From Geobacillus zalihae NBRC 101842 (GTDB lineage Bacteria; Bacillota; Bacilli; Bacillales; Anoxybacillaceae), in NCBI RefSeq assembly GCF_001544135.1, contig NZ_BCPV01000002.1, positions 1 to 64,000 of the forward strand: a stretch of 64,000 nt of DNA. The letters are read 5' to 3'. Of the stretch, positions 41,327 to 49,984 are shown piece after piece. The notes beneath the pieces are model-generated. The model made no database searches, was not told the origin of the DNA, and saw only the letters and a list, made by a program, of their open reading frames with translations. A program made the position numbers and the translations under genes. The first letter of the stretch is position 1, and every line of letters starts with the position of its first letter.

Positions 41327-42233
41327 TCGTTTCGCCCCCTGTCAGCTCGATAAACAAGTCCTCGAGCGTCGGCAGCCGCGGTTCAATTTCCGAAACCGAG
41401 ACGCCGGCTTGGACAAGCTTGGCGTTCCAAGCGGCTAGTCTCGACGGCTCATATGGCGTGACGATCGTCTCTTCATCGGCGCGCAACACCTCGGTTTCCG
41501 CCGCTAACAGCGCCCGCGCCCGATCCGTTGGAGCGGCTTTCCAGACGACGCGCGCCTGTTGGTTTAACAGCCGCTCAACCGTGTCCACGGCCAAGAGCCG
41601 TCCTTTCGCCATAATGGCGACGCGGTCGCACATTAATTGAATTTCACTTAACAAATGCGATGAAACAAGGACGCTCAACCCTTCCGTTTCCGCCAAAAAG
41701 CGGATGAAGGCGCGCATTTCGCGAATGCCGGCCGGGTCAAGGCCGTTGGTCGGCTCGTCCAAAATGAGCACCTTCGGCTTTCCAAGCAGCGCCTGAGCGA
41801 TGCCGAGCCGCTGCCGCATGCCGAGCGAATACGTGCCCACTCGGTCATGGATGCGCTGTTCAAGGCCGACGAGCTTCGCCACTTCCATGATCCGATCTGC
41901 ACCAATTCCCGGCATCATGCGGGCGAAATGTTCAAGGTTTTCCCAGCCTGTTAAATACGGATACATTTCTGGGTTTTCGACGATGCAACCGATCTGGCGG
42001 ATCGCGTCGGTAAACTGGCGGTGAAGATCATACCCGCAAATCGCCACCGTCCCCGACGTCGGCCGAATGAGCCCGACGAGCATGCGGATCGTCGTCGTTT
42101 TTCCCGCGCCGTTCGGCCCTAAAAAACCGAATACTTCCCCCTCATGCAACTCAAACGAAATGCCTTTAATAATTTCCTTGCCACGAATCGTTTTCCGCAG
42201 CTCTTTGACCGCTAACGTCACCTGTTTGGTCAT
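41319..42233 (-). CDS. ABC transporter ATP-binding protein
   Basis: 304 residues with Walker A GPNGAGKTT, signature YSLGMRQRLGIAQAL, Walker B VLILDEPTNGLDPAGI and switch His in SSHLLSE, followed by an 85-residue C-terminal domain ending EPRLPTLEDLFIELTGG, typical of drug/lipid exporters of the CcmA/YhcH type. Partner of the permease at 40346. Its ATG overlaps the stop of the GDSL hydrolase gene by four bases. Confidence 0.9.
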   Translation of the reverse strand: MTKQVTLAVKELRKTIRGKEIIKGISFELHEGEVFGFLGPNGAGKTTTIRMLVGLIRPTSGTVAICGYDLHRQFTDAIRQIGCIVENPEMYPYLTGWENLEHFARMMPGIGADRIMEVAKLVGLEQRIHDRVGTYSLGMRQRLGIAQALLGKPKVLILDEPTNGLDPAGIREMRAFIRFLAETEGLSVLVSSHLLSEIQLMCDRVAIMAKGRLLAVDTVERLLNQQARVVWKAAPTDRARALLAAETEVLRADEETIVTPYEPSRLAAWNAKLVQAGVSVSEIEPRLPTLEDLFIELTGGETIE

Positions 42234-43027
42234 TGCTCACCCTCCTCCGTCAACGTGATGAGCGAGGCGACGCGCTCTCCAATCCGCTTGTAGCCTGCCG
42301 CGTTTGGATGAAAATGGTCGCTGTACAAATAGTCGTTGACATGGAGGGCAAACAAATCAAACGTCGGCACCGCGACGATGTTCGGATAGCGGGCCGCCAC
42401 TTCCGCTGATGCAAAATTCCAATCGCGCACAACCGCCGACGTCCATTTAGCATCGTCTAAATCGCCAAACGGGTTGTACAAACCGATCGCAAAAATGACC
42501 GCTTCGCTGTTGAAGCGGCGCAGCGCGGCGAAAATGCGGTCTAGGTTGGCTACATATCGCCGTTTCGCCTCATTCAGCTGCTTTCGATCCAGTTTCAACG
42601 CTTCCCCGCCTTGAAACAAGTCGTTGCCGCCGATGGTCATCACAATAAGATCCGCCATGGCGACTTGCCGCTGAATCTCAGGCTGGCCAAGCTGGCGAAG
42701 CAGTCCGTCAGAGCGAAGGCCGCGGATGGCCAAGTTCGTCACACGGATCGGTTTGTCCGTTTGCCGGCGAAGCTCATCGACCATATAGCCGACATACCCT
42801 TTTCCGCTTTCATCGCCCGTTCCTCTCGTCAACGAGTCGCCAAGAGCAACAATATCCATTTTCTCATCATGTTGCCTTGTTTCAGCCGTTGACGGCCGTT
42901 GTTCTTTCGTCGGCGGCTTGGCGGTTGCAAAAAACTGATCTTGCACCGCCAATGCCAGGCCGCCAAGCCAAAGCGCTCCGGACAGAGCGGCAACAACGAT
43001 GAGAAACGAAACAGCTCTCCGTCTCAT
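42230..43027 (-). CDS. SGNH/GDSL hydrolase, membrane anchored or secreted (YpmR-like)
   Basis: 265 residues. A hydrophobic N-terminal helix (VSFLIVVAALSGALWLGGLALAV) is a signal anchor or signal peptide. The SGNH blocks are clear: ALGDSLTRG (Ser), NLAIRGLRSDGL (Gly), GGNDLF (Asn) and DHFHPNAAGY (Asp/His). It probably removes ester groups from lipids or cell-envelope polymers outside the cell. Coupled with the ABC exporter genes by overlapping stop and start codons. Confidence 0.85.
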   Translation of the reverse strand: MRRRAVSFLIVVAALSGALWLGGLALAVQDQFFATAKPPTKEQRPSTAETRQHDEKMDIVALGDSLTRGTGDESGKGYVGYMVDELRRQTDKPIRVTNLAIRGLRSDGLLRQLGQPEIQRQVAMADLIVMTIGGNDLFQGGEALKLDRKQLNEAKRRYVANLDRIFAALRRFNSEAVIFAIGLYNPFGDLDDAKWTSAVVRDWNFASAEVAARYPNIVAVPTFDLFALHVNDYLYSDHFHPNAAGYKRIGERVASLITLTEEGEQ

Positions 43028-43044
43028 GCCACCACCTCATCTCT

Positions 43045-43353
43045 TTATTGGCTTTCTTCCAACCGTTCCTCTTTTTGCTTAACATCATTGGTTTGATCCA
43101 ACCGTTGCCGATTTATGCGCCAATGCTTCGGATTCCAATACGCTTTCAGCTTCCTCGCTGCTTCTTTTCCAGCCAGCAGCACCCCAAGCCAAAACATGAC
43201 TTCCGCCGCCGCAATGACCGTGGCGACAATCGTTGCCTTGACAGCGGCTGAAAACGGCAGAAACGGCGCGATCGGCACCGCCACCCAAACGACGAACGAT
43301 GCGATGATGAGCCCGACGCCGATGTGATGCGTGACGGACCGCCTCTGTTTCAC
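43045..43353 (-). CDS. Small membrane protein, transporter-suffix domain type
   Basis: 102 residues from GTG 43353 behind GGGGGA. Two helices (HHIGVGLIIASFVVWVAVPIAPFL and AAVKATIVATVIAAAEVMFWLGVLLAG) are followed by GKEAARKLKAYWNPKHWR, a pattern I know from small proteins annotated as transporter suffix domain-containing. Function unknown. First gene of a probable four-gene unit with the GDSL hydrolase and the ABC exporter. Confidence 0.7.
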   Translation of the reverse strand: MKQRRSVTHHIGVGLIIASFVVWVAVPIAPFLPFSAAVKATIVATVIAAAEVMFWLGVLLAGKEAARKLKAYWNPKHWRINRQRLDQTNDVKQKEERLEESQ

Positions 43354-43556
43354 TCTTCCGTTCCCCCTTGCTCATGGACGCTCTTTCCAACAGGAATCAT
43401 GATCGCTTATTTCCACTCTAACATATACACCGCGATTTCACGAAATGATCCGCCTAAAAACCGAACACACACAAAAACAGTTTTTCCCGTTTTTCCAATT
43501 TTCGCTTTCCCGTCAAAAAAAGAAACCCAGCCGAATCGGCCAGGCCAATCGAATGA

Positions 43557-44513
43557 TCACCGTTGTTTCTGCCAATAATCGATCAACCCCATCGCGCACA
43601 CTTGCAAATCAAGCTCGATCGCCGCATGCGCCGACGACGAAGATGGAGCGCCATGATCATCAAGAAACGCCATCACTTCGCCGCGCAACCGGTGCGCTGC
43701 CATTTTCGCCTGCTCGGCAGCCGGCGCTTCCGGATGACGGTCGACCGCTTCTTTTCCCGCCGCCACGAACTTCGGCAGCCAAACGCGAAGCTGGCGGAAC
43801 GCCTCCTGCGGGTCATCCAGCATGCCAAAATGGCCAAAATAAATGCGTTCCGGTCTCAGCTCCTCAAGTCTTGCCGCCGACTGCTTCATGGCCTCGGGAT
43901 CAAATTGGTTCGGAGATGTTGAAGGCAGGCAAAACGTAAGCCCCGCTTCTTGCAGCTGCGGATAAAAAACGCCGATCGTATCGCCGGTGAACACGCCGCG
44001 GCTGTACGAATCATAAATCGAAACGTGATGGTTCGCATGCCCCGGCGTATCATAAAACACAAGCGTCCGCTCCGCACTCAACTTCAACGTTTCCCCGTCC
44101 TCTTTCACGATCAATCGCTCTTCTGGCACCGGAAGAATCGGATCAAAGAGCGACTCAAACTGCGCGCCGTACACCGCCTTCGCTCCAGCGATGAGGCGCG
44201 ATGGATCAGCCAAATGCCGCTTCCCTTTCGGATGGACGACAACCATCGCATTCGGGCAATGCTGAAGAAGCAACCCCACGCCGCCCGCATGATCCAAATG
44301 AATATGGGTGACGATGATATAGCGAATATCAGACGGATCAATATGAAGCGCTTTCAACCCAGCAAGCAAATGCGGCACCGACGGGCTTGGCCCTGTTTCC
44401 ACGATCGCCAAGTTCTCTTCGTGAAGCACGTATGTACCGGTGCGCTGCGGCATGCGCAAATCATACAAATCGATGAGTGAAATGCGGCGGCCGAGATCAA
44501 GCGGCTGTGCCAT
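43557..44513 (-). CDS. Metallo-beta-lactamase fold hydrolase
   Basis: 318 residues with the MBL zinc motif THIHLDHAGG, then FYDTPGHANHH, VFTGDTIGV and YFGHFG giving the other ligands. The C-terminal 90 residues are helical. The length and extra domain put it with the MBL proteins of unknown substrate rather than with glyoxalase II. GGGGGAG lies before ATG 44513. Confidence 0.85.
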   Translation of the reverse strand: MAQPLDLGRRISLIDLYDLRMPQRTGTYVLHEENLAIVETGPSPSVPHLLAGLKALHIDPSDIRYIIVTHIHLDHAGGVGLLLQHCPNAMVVVHPKGKRHLADPSRLIAGAKAVYGAQFESLFDPILPVPEERLIVKEDGETLKLSAERTLVFYDTPGHANHHVSIYDSYSRGVFTGDTIGVFYPQLQEAGLTFCLPSTSPNQFDPEAMKQSAARLEELRPERIYFGHFGMLDDPQEAFRQLRVWLPKFVAAGKEAVDRHPEAPAAEQAKMAAHRLRGEVMAFLDDHGAPSSSSAHAAIELDLQVCAMGLIDYWQKQR

Positions 44514-44588
44514 GTTCCCTCTCCCCCTTTGGTTGATGATGCAGAATATTTTAACATAGAAACCGGCTTCCCGCTACAGGGGTTGATA

Positions 44589-44623
44589 AAAAAGCAGCCC
44601 CTGCCCAGAGGGCAAGAGCCGCC
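44589..44623 (-). terminator. Terminator behind the TauE/SafE gene region
   Basis: A 15-bp stem with G-U pairs (AAGCAGCCCCTGCCC at 44594-44608 opposite 44612-44626) is followed on the minus strand by six T. Confidence 0.65.
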
Positions 44624-44631
44624 TTCTCGTT

Positions 44632-44787
44632 TCAACTGTCGTCAAACGGGGCAACAACTGCTCCGCGCGCTATTTTTGAGGGCAGGCGCTGTCGACCGTT
44701 GCCCTCCGCAGCACGAACAAGCTCCCTGATGCTCAACCCGACCGCATCCAACGCTGCCGCCAACAGAAAGACACTGTCGTTTGCCAA
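44632..44787 (-). CDS. Possible 51-residue protein
   Basis: A short frame from TTG 44787 encodes an Ala/Leu-rich helical peptide (NDSVFLLAAALDAVGLSIRE) with a basic middle, ending nine bases before a terminator stem. The placement between the TauE/SafE stop and the terminator is what a real last gene of the unit would show, but there is no good ribosome binding site and no family. It may also be the tail of a lost gene. Confidence 0.25.
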   Translation of the reverse strand: MANDSVFLLAAALDAVGLSIRELVRAAEGNGRQRLPSKIARGAVVAPFDDS

Positions 44788-44800
44788 GCGCGCCCAATGC

Positions 44801-45688
44801 TTACGACGCCAACTCCCTGCTAGTCGCCTTTCCTTTCCGTCCGTTTCTGATCGCCAGCCATACCGCCGCCGCCCAGCCGATGACGATGAGGCCATAAACG
44901 GTCGGATACACCGGCGCAGGCGCCTCCCAAGCGTGCAGGAGCGTGCGGACGTTCGTCAAAATAATCAACCCGCCGACCAACACTCCAAGCAAATGGGACG
45001 GCAGTTTGCGCACAAGCCAAGCGGCGATCGGCGCAGCAACGACCCCGCCCGCCATGAGCGTCAGCACCCAGTACCAGTTCACTTGCTCCCAACCAAGCGA
45101 AATGACGAATCCGAGCGTTGCCGACAGCGCGACGGCAAATTCGGACGTATCGACCGTGCCAACCACCTTGCGCGCCTCCATGTTTTTATTGGCCAACAAC
45201 ACCGGCGTCGCAATCGGCCCCCATCCTCCACCGCCGGTCGCATCAAGGAAGCCAGCCACCAATCCGAGAGGGACGAGCTGCTTATTGGACCACTGTTTTC
45301 CGGGCGTCGACGGCGCGCGGCCGTTCAACACTAAAAATCGATAAATAATGTAAAAGCCAAGCGCCAACAAAAACAAGGATACATATGGTTTAATCAAATC
45401 TCCCGGCAAGTTGCTTAAAAAGCATGCTCCGACAAACGCGCCGACCGACCCGGGAATGATGAGCCTAAAGGCCATGCGGCGGTCGACGTTGCCGAACTTC
45501 CAATGGGAAGCGCCAGATGCCGCCGTCGTCACCACTTCCGCCAAATGAACGGACGCCGAGGCGACGGCCGGAGCGATGCCGAACGTCAACAGCAGCGTCG
45601 ACGACGTGACGCCATACGCCATCCCAAGCGAGCCGTCAATCAGCTGGGCGATAAATCCTACAAACACAAAAACGATCAGTTTTTTCAT
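44801..45688 (-). CDS. TauE/SafE family exporter
   Basis: 295 residues with eight helices in two repeats: VGFIAQLIDGSLGMAYGVTSSTLLLTFG in the first and VAGFLDATGGGGWGPIATPVLL in the second are the family signatures. Members export sulfite or organosulfur compounds such as sulfoacetate. No sulfur metabolism gene is adjacent, so the substrate stays open. CGGAGGG precedes ATG 45688. Confidence 0.87.
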   Translation of the reverse strand: MKKLIVFVFVGFIAQLIDGSLGMAYGVTSSTLLLTFGIAPAVASASVHLAEVVTTAASGASHWKFGNVDRRMAFRLIIPGSVGAFVGACFLSNLPGDLIKPYVSLFLLALGFYIIYRFLVLNGRAPSTPGKQWSNKQLVPLGLVAGFLDATGGGGWGPIATPVLLANKNMEARKVVGTVDTSEFAVALSATLGFVISLGWEQVNWYWVLTLMAGGVVAAPIAAWLVRKLPSHLLGVLVGGLIILTNVRTLLHAWEAPAPVYPTVYGLIVIGWAAAVWLAIRNGRKGKATSRELAS

Positions 45689-45900
45689 TGGTTTCCCTCC
45701 GTTTGCAATGGTTGAGCGCGTTACTTATAATTTAAATCTCATTATTCATAGATGTCAACTATGAATTTTAAAAAAATAAAAAATGCGATCATTTATTTTA
45801 GTCCCCGCTCGCAAGATGACGTTGCGAACACCGACGGCTTGGCGGCCGACGGACGGAAGGCGCCGCGCGGCCGTCCATCAAGACAAACAGCCGCCTGCAG

Positions 45901-45937
45901 AAAAAAGGCGCCCCGAATATGGCGACGGGACACCTTT
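45901..45937 (-). terminator. Terminator of the glutamine synthetase gene
   Basis: A 12-bp stem with G-U pairs (45904-45915 with 45926-45937) followed on the minus strand by six T. Confidence 0.7.
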
Positions 45938-45954
45938 TGGATGCTGGCTTTCGA

Positions 45955-47313
45955 TCAGAACTTCCCTTGATACCGCTCGACTTCCCAAGCGTGGACCGCC
46001 GTGCGGTAGCTGTTCCATTCGTCTTTTTTCATCGCGACGTATTCGTTGAATACGTGCTCGCCAAGCGTCGCGCGGCCGATGTCTCCGCTTTCTAGCGCTG
46101 CGATGGCCTCGCCCAAGTTTTCCGGCAAGTTGTCAATGCCAAGCTCCGCACGTCGTTCTTCCGACATATGGAAGATGTCTTCATCAATCGGCGCCGGAGC
46201 GGTTAAACCTTTTTCGACACCGTCAAGGCCAGCGGCAGCGATGATGGCATACGCCAAATACGGATTGGCCGACGGATCCGGGCAACGGAGCTCAACGCGC
46301 GTCGCGACGCCGCGTTTGGCCGGAATGCGGATGAGCGCCGAACGGTTGGAAGCGGACCAAGCGATGTAGCAAGGCGCTTCATACCCTGGCACAAGCCGTT
46401 TGTACGAGTTGACAAGCGGGTTCGTAACCGCCGCGAAGTGTTTTACGTTTTTCAGCAAGCCCGCGATGAATTGGTACGCTGTTTCTGACAACTGATTCGC
46501 ATCGTTCGGATCAAAGAACGCATTTTCGCCATCTTTGAAGAGGGAAATGTTGACATGCATGCCTGAACCGTTGATGCCAAACACCGGTTTTGGCATAAAC
46601 GTCGCATGAAGACCGAACTTGCTGGCAATCGTTTTGACAACCCATTTGTACGTCGTCGCATTGTCAGCCGCACCGAGCGCATCGGCATATTTGAAGTTGA
46701 TCTCATGCTGGCCTTCCGCCACTTCATGGTGCGACGCTTCAATCGTAAAGCCCATCGCTTTTAAGGCGCGGTAAATTTCAAGGCGAACGCGTTCGCCCAA
46801 GTCTTTCGGAGACGGTTCGAAATAACCGCCGCCATCATGGAGCTCAAGCGTCGGATTGCCGTTTTCATCGGCTTTGAACAGGAAAAACTCCAGCTCTGGG
46901 CCGACCGAGATCGCATACCCTTTTTCCGCCGCCCGCTCCACCGTTTTTTTCAACACGTTGCGCGGGTCGCCCTCAAACAGCGTGCCGTCCGGATTGGTCA
47001 CCGAGCAGAGAAAGCGCGCTTCCGCATAGCCTTCCTCGACCGTCCACGGCAAAACAGCAAACGTATTCAAATCCGGAAGAAGATACAAGTCGGAACGGTT
47101 GATCGGCGAGAAGCCTTTGATCGACGAACCATCAAACATGATTTTCCCTTCGACAACATCATCAAGCTGTTCAGCCGTCACGGTCACGTGCTTTAAGATC
47201 CCTTCAATGTCGACAAACTGCAAATGAAGAAGTTCAACGTTCTTTTGTTGGATCGTTTCTTTAATTTGTTCAAGCAATCCCGTTTGGGTGGAGGAAACGA
47301 ACGTTTTTGACAT
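45955..47313 (-). CDS. Glutamine synthetase type I, paralogue
   Basis: 452 residues, complete GS-I: FDGSSIKGF, metal ligands in GPELEFFLF and HHEVAEGQHEINF, ATP loop KPVFGINGSGMHVNISLF, and NRSALIRIPAKRG. It makes glutamine from glutamate, ammonia and ATP. It is not next to glnR, and the Arg of the B. subtilis enzyme (Arg62), needed for glutamine feedback inhibition, is Pro70 here (GFSPINRSD where B. subtilis has GFVRIEESD). So it is probably a second enzyme besides the housekeeping glnA, less sensitive to feedback. A sigma-A promoter and a possible GlnR/TnrA site precede it. Confidence 0.9.
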   Translation of the reverse strand: MSKTFVSSTQTGLLEQIKETIQQKNVELLHLQFVDIEGILKHVTVTAEQLDDVVEGKIMFDGSSIKGFSPINRSDLYLLPDLNTFAVLPWTVEEGYAEARFLCSVTNPDGTLFEGDPRNVLKKTVERAAEKGYAISVGPELEFFLFKADENGNPTLELHDGGGYFEPSPKDLGERVRLEIYRALKAMGFTIEASHHEVAEGQHEINFKYADALGAADNATTYKWVVKTIASKFGLHATFMPKPVFGINGSGMHVNISLFKDGENAFFDPNDANQLSETAYQFIAGLLKNVKHFAAVTNPLVNSYKRLVPGYEAPCYIAWSASNRSALIRIPAKRGVATRVELRCPDPSANPYLAYAIIAAAGLDGVEKGLTAPAPIDEDIFHMSEERRAELGIDNLPENLGEAIAALESGDIGRATLGEHVFNEYVAMKKDEWNSYRTAVHAWEVERYQGKF

Positions 47314-47329
47314 GTCACATTACCTCACA
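47313..47329. promoter_or_regulatory. Possible GlnR/TnrA box
   Basis: TGTCACATTACCTCACA fits TGTNAN7TNACA exactly. It touches the start codon and covers the ribosome binding site, which is unusual for an operator. About one chance match of this pattern is expected in a window of this size, so the location at a glutamine synthetase gene is the main argument. Confidence 0.4.
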
Positions 47330-47359
47330 TTCTTACGTTTATTTTTCTAACATGCTTTT

Positions 47360-47388
47360 ATTATAGAAAAAGAGTGGCCGTTTGGCAA
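47360..47388 (-). promoter_or_regulatory. Sigma-A promoter of the glutamine synthetase gene
   Basis: On the minus strand TTGCCA is followed after 17 bases by TATAAT, 47 bases upstream of the start codon. Confidence 0.75.
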
Positions 47389-47452
47389 CACTTTTTTAGC
47401 AATTTTTCTGTATTTTTATAACGATTTTTTGCAATCGTTTTCATATTCATGT

Positions 47453-47496
47453 AAAAAATAAACAGCCCAGAGGATGACCGTTCCTCATAGGCTGTT
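47453..47496 (-). terminator. Terminator of the cyclotransferase gene
   Basis: Stem AACAGCC/GGCTGTT extended by AGAGGA/TCCTC (47461-47496), followed on the minus strand by TATTTTTT. Confidence 0.75.
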
Positions 47497-47504
47497 TCTA
47501 GATG

Positions 47505-47894
47505 TTACATTTTCTCCTCACGCCGCCGCCATGATCCGGACGGAATAAGCGGCAAGCCGGCCGCTTTTTCCGGCGGATAGACGTACACATATCCTTCGAT
47601 CGGTTTACGCGCGTCGCGAACCCACACCCGTTCGTATTCGTTATCGCGCCGCCCTTCAACGTAATCCTCGAGCTCATCCATTGCCTTGAGCCCTTCTTCC
47701 GTCACCGTCAGCCACTCCCCTTCCACTTCCCCCTCTTCTCCAAGCACAAGCGCAGGGTATGGGCCAACGTTGTATAAGCGGCCGTTTACTTTCCCTGAGC
47801 ATACAGCGCGAACGTACGGAGCGACCACTTCATGGTTTTCTTCGCCAGTCAGCAGCGTGCCATACACAAACACCCGATATCGCCCTTCCGCCAT
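47505..47894 (-). CDS. Gamma-glutamylcyclotransferase family protein
   Basis: 129 residues with the GGCT/AIG2 fold: VFVYGTLLTGEENH at the start (the YGTL phosphate loop), YNVGPYPALVLGEEGEVEGEWLTV and the acidic pair in ELEDYVEG with catalytic Glu. B. subtilis YkqA and YtfP belong here; the enzyme may release pyroglutamate from gamma-glutamyl amines. ATG 47894 lies eight bases behind AAAGGAG. Confidence 0.82.
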   Translation of the reverse strand: MAEGRYRVFVYGTLLTGEENHEVVAPYVRAVCSGKVNGRLYNVGPYPALVLGEEGEVEGEWLTVTEEGLKAMDELEDYVEGRRDNEYERVWVRDARKPIEGYVYVYPPEKAAGLPLIPSGSWRRREEKM

Positions 47895-48035
47895 CTCCTC
47901 GTTCTCCTTTTGTTTACATAACATAGATTATGAAAACTCAAGGAAAGGAAACAAAAACAATGGAAGCCCTTCCTCTCATCCATCCTTGCCGCTCCGAGGC
48001 GGCGCCAGTGTGAATTTGTTCAGTAGATCGCGGCC

Positions 48036-48080
48036 ACAAAAACGCCGTGCCGGCTGCACTCGCAAGCCAACGGCACGGCG
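48036..48080 (-). terminator. Terminator of the thioredoxin-like gene
   Basis: A 10-bp stem CGCCGTGCCG/CGGCACGGCG (48043-48052 with 48071-48080) followed on the minus strand by TTTTTG. Confidence 0.8.
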
Positions 48081-48153
48081 ATGGCGATTCCGCAACGAAC
48101 GAATGATGCTTTCTCCATCATACCCGCTTCACAATGAAAAGTCAAGCAAATTG

Positions 48154-48717
48154 TTACAGTGCTTGTTTCCATTTAATGCTGCAGCCGATGCTCGGCTTTT
48201 GCTTTTCTGGGACCGGCCGGCCCTCGAGCAAAGCGTCAAGCGCGGCGCGGATCGACTCCCCAGTGACCGGGATGCCGTTATTCGGGCGCGAGTCGTCCAA
48301 CTGGCCGCGGTAGACGCATTTCAGATCCCGGTCGAAAATGTAAAAGTCCGGGGTGCAAGCGGCGTCGTACGCTTTCGCCACCTCTTGCGTCTCATCGTAC
48401 AAATACGGAAACGGATAGCCGAGCTCTTCCGCCACCTTTTTCATGTTTTCCGGCGAATCGTCCGGATATTGTTCAACGTCGTTCGAATTGATGGCGACAA
48501 ACGACACCCCTTTGGGCATGTAATCGTTCGCCAAGCGGACGAGCTCGTGCTGGACATGTTTCACAAACGGACAATGGTTGCAAATAAACATCACGACCGT
48601 CGCGACGTCCGATTTTACATCGTCAAGGCGAACGAGCCGGCCATCGACGGCGTTCGGGAGAGCAAACGGCGGCGCCTGTTTGCCAAGCGGAAACATGTTC
48701 GATTCAACAGCTGGCAT
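48154..48717 (-). CDS. Thioredoxin-like/peroxiredoxin family protein
   Basis: 187 residues with a thioredoxin fold of the AhpC-TSA/redoxin type: FALPNAVDGRLVRLDDV, then a CXXC centre in FICNHCPFVKHV and the cis-Pro loop ACTPDFYIFDRDL. Family members are often annotated as thioredoxin family or peroxiredoxin-like. It probably acts on disulfides or peroxides in the cytoplasm; no signal peptide is seen. The start MPAVESN at 48717 is behind GAAAGGG. Confidence 0.85.
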   Translation of the reverse strand: MPAVESNMFPLGKQAPPFALPNAVDGRLVRLDDVKSDVATVVMFICNHCPFVKHVQHELVRLANDYMPKGVSFVAINSNDVEQYPDDSPENMKKVAEELGYPFPYLYDETQEVAKAYDAACTPDFYIFDRDLKCVYRGQLDDSRPNNGIPVTGESIRAALDALLEGRPVPEKQKPSIGCSIKWKQAL

Positions 48718-48853
48718 CAACAACACCCTTTCTCCGCTATTTTCTTTCATTATAGCAAAAGACAGCCAGATGCCACAAATGCGGCGCCCAAACCGAACCG
48801 CACAGCTCGGCATATGATGCCACATAGACGAACGGAAAGGAGGCTTTTGCGCG

Positions 48854-49828
48854 TTGATTTATATGAATAAACACATGACCCCGCGCGTGTACGGGCCGGC
48901 TGCCGCGCCGCCCGCATCCCACCCGGTGTTTTATTACCGCCGCACGGACGCTCAACAAATGCTCGAACAGCAAAAACAACAGTTCGATCAGCTGGCGGAA
49001 CGGCTCGCCCAGCTTGAGGCCGCCATCGAAGAAGGGCAAAAGAAACAGGAGGAACAGCGCGAACAAATGGCCGACGTGTTCGCCCGCCTCGAACAGTCGC
49101 TTGCTGCCGGCTGGGCGCGGCAAAGCGGGCAGCTTGCCGAGGCGCTGGCTGAGCTCGAACAAACAGTGACCGCTGGTCAAGCAGCACAAACCAACTATTA
49201 CGAAGAAATGGCCGCCATGGTTGCCTCGCTTCAGCAAGCGGCCGAAACCGGGCAAAAGCAACAGGAAGCGCAAAGCGGGCAGTGGGCGGAAGCGCTCGCC
49301 CGCATCGAGCGGCTGCTTATGGAAGCACAGGCGGGGCAAGCCGCCTTGGCCGGAACGCTCGAACGCCTCGAGCAGTCAGTCATCGCCCAGCAGGAGCGGG
49401 AGGAAAGGCGGCAATCGCGGTGGGAAGAGCAGCTGGCCAAAGAAGAAGCGGCGCAGCAGGCCGTCATCGAAGCGCTCACCGTGCAAAGCGACACGATGCG
49501 CCGGCTCGAACAGCGGACGGCCGAACGCGAGCAGCTCGCCGAAGGAATGGCCGCCCGCCTCGAAGGGCAAGAAAAACTGTACCAAAAGTTGATCGAACAG
49601 CTCGAGCTGCAGCACGTGTTCCACGAGACGGTCATCGAACGGCTTGAAGCGCAAGAGGCAGCGCAATACAAAGTCACCCGCCAGCTTGACAGTTTAAAAG
49701 AAGCGCTGTATGAGCGATGTTCATTTATCATTGACAGCATGAAACAGCTGTTTCATTCCTTCTTCCCTAAGCGCGGCCCCAAACCCGACCGCCAGGCGGC
49801 CGAACAAAAGCAGTCCGTCAGCTTGTGA
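48854..49828 (+). CDS. Long Gln/Glu/Ala coiled-coil protein
   Basis: About 324 residues, of which 30-280 are an almost unbroken coiled coil rich in Gln, Glu and Ala with an internal repeat of about 32 residues built around phrases like EEGQKKQEEQREQMADVFAR, ETGQKQQEAQSGQWAEALAR and MEAQAGQAALAGTLERLEQS. The start is a TTG at 48854 (MIYMNKHM), ten bases behind AAAGGAGG; the in-frame ATG at 48863 is too far from it. The basic tail contains SMKQLFHSFFPKRG. No family or function recognised; composition suggests a structural or scaffold protein. Confidence 0.65.
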   Translation: MIYMNKHMTPRVYGPAAAPPASHPVFYYRRTDAQQMLEQQKQQFDQLAERLAQLEAAIEEGQKKQEEQREQMADVFARLEQSLAAGWARQSGQLAEALAELEQTVTAGQAAQTNYYEEMAAMVASLQQAAETGQKQQEAQSGQWAEALARIERLLMEAQAGQAALAGTLERLEQSVIAQQEREERRQSRWEEQLAKEEAAQQAVIEALTVQSDTMRRLEQRTAEREQLAEGMAARLEGQEKLYQKLIEQLELQHVFHETVIERLEAQEAAQYKVTRQLDSLKEALYERCSFIIDSMKQLFHSFFPKRGPKPDRQAAEQKQSVSL

Positions 49829-49852
49829 ACTGCCGTGCATCTTGACGGGATT

Positions 49853-49882
49853 GACCGATCCGCCGGCGGCGGATCGGTTTTT
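49853..49882 (+). terminator. Rho-independent terminator
   Basis: An 11-bp stem ACCGATCCGCC/GGCGGATCGGT (49853-49863 with 49867-49877) followed by TTTTTG. Confidence 0.88.
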
Positions 49883-49984
49883 GCCGGACGGGCGGGCAAA
49901 TGAATGGACAAATCGAAACAAAACAGCGCATAATAGAAACTAATCATTTTTCCCGCCGCTGCGGCGGAAGAAGGAGGAATCGCA

